Below are positions 7,007 to 9,245 of a DNA stretch of 9,245 nt, in pieces (the stretch's first letter is position 1; every line of letters starts with the position of its first letter). The position numbers were made by a program, and so were the translations under genes. The notes under the pieces were generated by a model. It worked only from the letters and a program-made list of their open reading frames with translations. It was not told the origin of the DNA and made no database searches. The stretch is from Pseudomonadota bacterium (GTDB taxonomy: Bacteria; Pseudomonadota; Gammaproteobacteria; Acidithiobacillales; Acidithiobacillaceae), in the NCBI GenBank assembly GCA_021818125.1, contig JAKAFG010000066.1:1-9245 (forward strand), given 5' to 3'.

Positions 7007-7083
7007 GCGCTCGTAGCTCAGCTGGATAGAGCAACTGGCTACGAACCAGTAGGTCGGCGGTTCGACTCCGTCCGAGCGCACCA
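7007..7083 (+). tRNA. tRNA-Arg(ACG)
   Basis: 77 nt, including an encoded CCA. The acceptor stem GCGCTCG pairs with CGAGCGC. The D arm is GCTC/GAGC, the anticodon stem ACTGG/CCAGT has loop CTACGAA (anticodon ACG), and the T arm GGCGG/CCGTC has loop TTCGACT. It decodes CGU, CGC and CGA after A34 is deaminated to inosine. It has its own promoter and terminator. Confidence 0.97.
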
Positions 7084-7091
7084 TGTAAGAC

Positions 7092-7130
7092 AAGGGCATT
7101 GAGGTATTTCCTCTCTGCCCTTTTATTTTT
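7092..7130 (+). terminator. Intrinsic terminator of tRNA-Arg
   Basis: AAGGGCA (7092-7098) pairs with TGCCCTT (7116-7122), and GAGG (7101-7104) with CCTC (7110-7113) further up the stem, followed by a T-rich tract to 7130. A good Rho-independent terminator that separates the tRNA from the next gene. Confidence 0.88.
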
Positions 7131-7191
7131 GGGGTTGGTTATCGCGTCGGTTACTTCCTGCTTTGATCACGGTCTGTGAAGGAGACCTCTG

Positions 7192-7767
7192 TTGCGCATT
7201 GGTAGAACGGTTCAGCATGCGCCCACTGTGGATACTACCCGGATCACAGGCTTGTTCTCGCCCTGCAGGGCTTGGCGATACCGGCTTACCCTCCCGTTTT
7301 CCGGCCGCACGGGGGACATGATTTCCGTTTTTCTGAAAAATCCTTCCAGCGCGAACGAAATGGCCGCCGACAAGACCGTACACACGGCCTCAGAGTATGT
7401 CTGGCGCAAATTTCCGCAAGCGGGTGGGCTACACATTCTGAATCTTTATGCCTTGCGCGGCACTGATAGCAAGGAAGTAGGCGGCGCGCTGAGACAACAG
7501 GGGGAGTCTTACGTCATTGGTCCGGAAAATGACGCAATCATTCGCGAAACGCTTAGCGCAAGCCCTACCGTCATTATTGCCTGGGGTGGCCATGCGGGTA
7601 TTCCGCCTGTCTCTTACAGCAGGCGAGTAGCGCAGTGCCTCGATATTTTAGGCGAGCGTAAGCCGACTATCTGGAGAAATGAGAGAAAGGGATCAGAAAA
7701 ATATCCATTTCATGCGTGCTACTGGGCTTATGACGACTGTCTGACGCCTGTACGGATGCTTTATTAG
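7192..7767 (+). CDS. DUF1643-family protein
   Basis: 191 aa, TTG start at 7192 chosen because GAAGGAG (7178-7184) is 7 nt upstream and no ATG is better placed. The body matches the DUF1643 pattern: RYRLTL (29-34), LKNPSSANEMAADKTV (48-63), LNLYALRGTDS (83-93), GPENDAII (110-117) and the near-invariant AWGGHAG (130-136). The family is soluble, of unknown biochemical function, and often found scattered in accessory DNA. There is no signal peptide or membrane helix. The C-terminal 40 residues (YPFHACYWAYDD region) lie beyond the core and look less typical. The gene stands alone between a tRNA-Arg terminator and a convergent membrane-protein gene whose stop is only 11 bp away. No promoter is evident in 7131-7191. 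Confidence 0.82.
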   Translation: MRIGRTVQHAPTVDTTRITGLFSPCRAWRYRLTLPFSGRTGDMISVFLKNPSSANEMAADKTVHTASEYVWRKFPQAGGLHILNLYALRGTDSKEVGGALRQQGESYVIGPENDAIIRETLSASPTVIIAWGGHAGIPPVSYSRRVAQCLDILGERKPTIWRNERKGSEKYPFHACYWAYDDCLTPVRMLY

Positions 7768-7778
7768 CGACGCCTGCA

Positions 7779-8432
7779 TCAGGGCGACACATGGATGATC
7801 ATGGCAGCCAGTACGATGGTGATGCTCAGCAGAATGACACCATAGAGACCGTAGAGGAATTTGTGGACATGATAACAACCCTCGTCCACTTTTTTGACCG
7901 TGCGAATGAAGTTGATACCACCGATCACCAGATTGGTGATACCGAGGAGAATAAAGATGATGCCCATCCCGGAGAAACCTTCCCCCATGGCTAGTTTAGT
8001 GTGCAGCATGATAGAGAGCTGCTCCAGAAAGAAGTCGAACTTCTCAATGACAAAACCAAAGGCAATCAGTCCGATACCAGTTCGCACCCAAGCCAGAAAG
8101 GTGCGCTCGGCGGCCATGTAAATGCGTGGATCAACGATTTCTTTTGCAGCCACGGGAGTTCCTTTTTCGATGTATTCCAAGTCTGACATAAAACGAAATC
8201 CTACCACAAAAATCAGGGCGATGGCGGGCCAGGTCAGCCAGTTGAAAAGTTCGGTAAAGAAATGTGCCAATGTAGCGTAATGCAGAGCCTTAAACAGCAC
8301 AGCCAGACGCGCGGAAACCAACCCTGTGCCGATAGCAACGAAAAGGAGCTTGAAATAGCCCAGATAGGTGCGCTCCAAGGCCATGTAAAGCCGGGGTTCT
8401 TGAACCGTCGGCAGGTGTCTCAGGAACATCAT
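7779..8432 (-). CDS. Tandem DUF202 (YidH-like) inner-membrane protein
   Basis: 217 aa with several membrane helices (roughly 28-46, 66-80, 112-130, 155-177, 195-214). The second half has the full DUF202 signature, DPRIYMAAERTFLAWVRTG (101-119) followed by a hydrophobic GFVIEKF helix. The first half has a weakened copy, EPRLYMALERTYLGYFK (12-28), so the gene looks like an internal duplication of a domain normally about 100-120 aa long. DUF202 proteins are small membrane proteins of unknown function. ATGs at 8432 and 8429 are both possible and neither has a strong ribosome site. The gene converges on the DUF1643 gene (11 bp between stops), and I see no shared terminator there. A direct repeat GACGCCTG (7743-7750, 7769-7776) spans the junction. 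No clear promoter was found upstream. Confidence 0.9.
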   Translation of the reverse strand: MMFLRHLPTVQEPRLYMALERTYLGYFKLLFVAIGTGLVSARLAVLFKALHYATLAHFFTELFNWLTWPAIALIFVVGFRFMSDLEYIEKGTPVAAKEIVDPRIYMAAERTFLAWVRTGIGLIAFGFVIEKFDFFLEQLSIMLHTKLAMGEGFSGMGIIFILLGITNLVIGGINFIRTVKKVDEGCYHVHKFLYGLYGVILLSITIVLAAMIIHVSP

Positions 8433-8523
8433 GAATAGGGTGACCGTCGTTGATAGGGCATCTGAGGCATAGTGTGGGGTGACAACGGCTGGCAGTTTAA
8501 CGTGAAAAAACGGGTGTGAGAAG

Positions 8524-8554
8524 GTCGAAAAGTGGTTGTGTCGAAAAGTGGTTG
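8524..8554. repeat. Tandem 15-bp direct repeat upstream of tRNA-Val
   Basis: GTCGAAAAGTGGTTG occurs at 8524-8538 and again at 8540-8554, a 16-bp period. The second copy supplies the TTG of the -35 box of the tRNA-Val promoter, while the first ends in a weaker TTGTGT. The rest of 8433-8523 shows no gene or strong signal. Confidence 0.9.
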
Positions 8555-8580
8555 ACCCTGATGCCTTTGATTGGTATTTT
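8552..8580 (+). promoter_or_regulatory. Promoter of tRNA-Val
   Basis: TTGACC (8552-8557) and TATTTT (8575-8580) at a 17-bp spacing. A hairpin (GTGCCC 8581-8586 with GGGCAC 8599-8604) lies between the -10 and the mature tRNA start, at the beginning of the leader. Confidence 0.7.
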
Positions 8581-8611
8581 GTGCCCTCTCCAGATGAGGG
8601 GCACTCATTCT

Positions 8612-8686
8612 GGGCGGTTAGCTCAGTGGTAGAGCACTGCCTTCACACGGCAGGGGTCGCAGGTTCAAACCCTGCACCGCCCACCA
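8612..8686 (+). tRNA. tRNA-Val(CAC)
   Basis: 75 nt, including an encoded CCA. The acceptor stem GGGCGGT pairs with ACCGCCC, the D arm is GCTC/GAGC, the anticodon stem CTGCC/GGCAG has loop TTCACAC (anticodon CAC), and the T arm GCAGG/CCTGC has loop TTCAAAC. It reads GUG codons. Its 3' half is overlapped on the opposite strand by the end of the IHF-like frame. Confidence 0.97.
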
Positions 8687-9050
8687 AATAAAACAGGCGC
8701 TTAGAGTAGAAGCTAGGTGCCTTCTTTTTGCCCGGTGTAATATCGGGTGTCAATGTGCCAAAAGCCCGCTCCGTCGCCTCTTTTTGCGCACCTATTGGGC
8801 TGGCGCGAAACATCACCACCCGCCGGGCAGTGATCTCGAACGGCTCCCCGTTCTTCGGGCTTCGCCCCGACCGTGCCCGCTTCTCGCGCAGGGTGAAGTT
8901 CCCGAAGCCGGACAGTTTCACGTCTTCCCCGGTGGCCAGCGTTGAACGGATCGTATCAAAGAATGTATCGACCAGCGCCGCGCATTCTTTGACGGTCAGG
9001 CCCACGGTGTCCGATAGATGAAGGGTTAAATCCTGCTTCGTGATGGTCAT
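8643..9050 (-). CDS. IHF-alpha/HU-like DNA-bending protein with abnormal 3' end
   Basis: Nucleoid-type DNA-bending protein of the IHF/HU family. Residues 1-83 are a full domain: helical dimerisation part (TKQDLTLHLSDTVGLTVKE, ALVDTFFDTI), VKLSGFGNF (44-52), then the DNA-binding arm GRSPKNGEPFEITARRVVMF (62-81), whose proline is at the IHF intercalation site (P65). It resembles IhfA more than HU, but the usual pheT neighbour is not visible, so I do not name it. Beyond residue 84 comes a non-homologous tail. As read, the frame has 135 aa and passes through a terminator hairpin (residues about 111-119) and 44 bp antisense into tRNA-Val, ending in GGAGFEPATPAV, the familiar translation of an antisense tRNA. 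A -1 shift at AAA-AAG (8729-8724) would end it at TAG 8715-8713 with 112 aa, which I think is the intended protein. The ribosome site is weak. Confidence 0.8.
   Translation of the reverse strand: MTITKQDLTLHLSDTVGLTVKECAALVDTFFDTIRSTLATGEDVKLSGFGNFTLREKRARSGRSPKNGEPFEITARRVVMFRASPIGAQKEATERAFGTLTPDITPGKKKAPSFYSKRLFYLVGGAGFEPATPAV
8695..8729 (+). terminator. Terminator of tRNA-Val, apparently bidirectional
   Basis: AGGCGCTT (8695-8702) pairs with AGGTGCCT (8715-8722), with two G-U pairs, followed by TTCTTTTT on the plus strand. Read on the minus strand, the same stem is followed by GTTTTATTT, so it could also stop transcription of the IHF-like gene. Confidence 0.68.
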
Positions 9051-9245
9051 GCGTTACTCATTCAGTCATCCATGCCCATGCTGGTGATTGTGTCCCTTCT
9101 GTTCCCGCTTGAGATACCAAATCAGCCCGCTGTTACGTCTTTCGTTATTTGAGTAGGAGGACGGCGTTTTATCCCACGGTCATTCGGAGGGATTTGGAGA
9201 ACGTCTTCTTGTAGAGGGTGGGACGCAGAGGATGTAGAAAGATCG
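9051..9245. other. Window-end region without an assignable gene
   Basis: The 195 bp upstream of the IHF-like start hold no complete gene. On the minus strand, 9179-9066 is open without an ATG, reads WDKTPSSYSNNERRN near its start and ends in a His-rich tail (KGHNHQHGHG, then TGA). Another minus frame is open from the window edge for about 40 codons. Either could be the end of a gene that lies mostly outside the window or a decayed fragment. No promoter for the IHF-like gene was recognised. Confidence 0.3.

Noticed and set aside
6189..7034. Minus-strand open frame (281 codons) opposite pspA and part of tRNA-Arg
   Set aside because: It runs antisense through PspA and into the tRNA, and has no domain or ribosome site. 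The plus-strand PspA frame explains the region.
8433..8611. CRISPR-like array from the repeated 15-mer
   Set aside because: Only two copies with a 1-bp gap, so a simple tandem duplication and not repeats separated by spacers.

Overview
The window reads as chromosomal DNA from a moderately GC-rich proteobacterium. The CopA, tandem metal-binding-fold and PspA genes, together with the codon style, recall Acidithiobacillus or a relative, but that placement is an impression from the protein sequences and was not tested by any search. Every gene call rests on reading frames, motifs, ribosome binding sites and base pairing seen here.

Layout. Positions 1-1166 (minus strand) hold all but the last few residues of an aspartate-type aminotransferase. 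A divergent intergenic region (1167-1381) carries a plausible promoter for each direction, and then comes copA (1382-3817, plus), a Cu(I)-exporting P1B ATPase with two N-terminal metal-binding domains. After a 152-bp gap with an imperfect 28-bp palindrome, a tight four-gene plus-strand cluster runs from 3970 to 6938: an unrecognised 126-aa protein, two proteins that each contain two copies of a YbjQ/DUF74-like fold (the second starts inside the stop codon of the first), and a PspA/IM30 membrane-remodelling protein. This cluster is the most system-like part of the window and probably works as an envelope-stress or metal-stress module. Its position after copA makes a copper link tempting but unproven.

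Downstream are a tRNA-Arg(ACG) with a clear promoter and intrinsic terminator, a DUF1643-family gene with a TTG start (7192-7767), a convergent tandem-DUF202 membrane protein (7779-8432, minus), and a tRNA-Val(CAC) with its own promoter and a bidirectional terminator (8612-8729).

The last gene (minus, from 9050) is an IHF-alpha/HU-like DNA-bending protein with an abnormal 3' end. Its frame runs through the terminator hairpin and antisense into the tRNA-Val gene, although one extra base, or a -1 ribosomal shift, at a C-AAA-AAG run would end it at a sensible length of 112 aa. The final 195 bp hold no gene that can be assigned, only short open frames.
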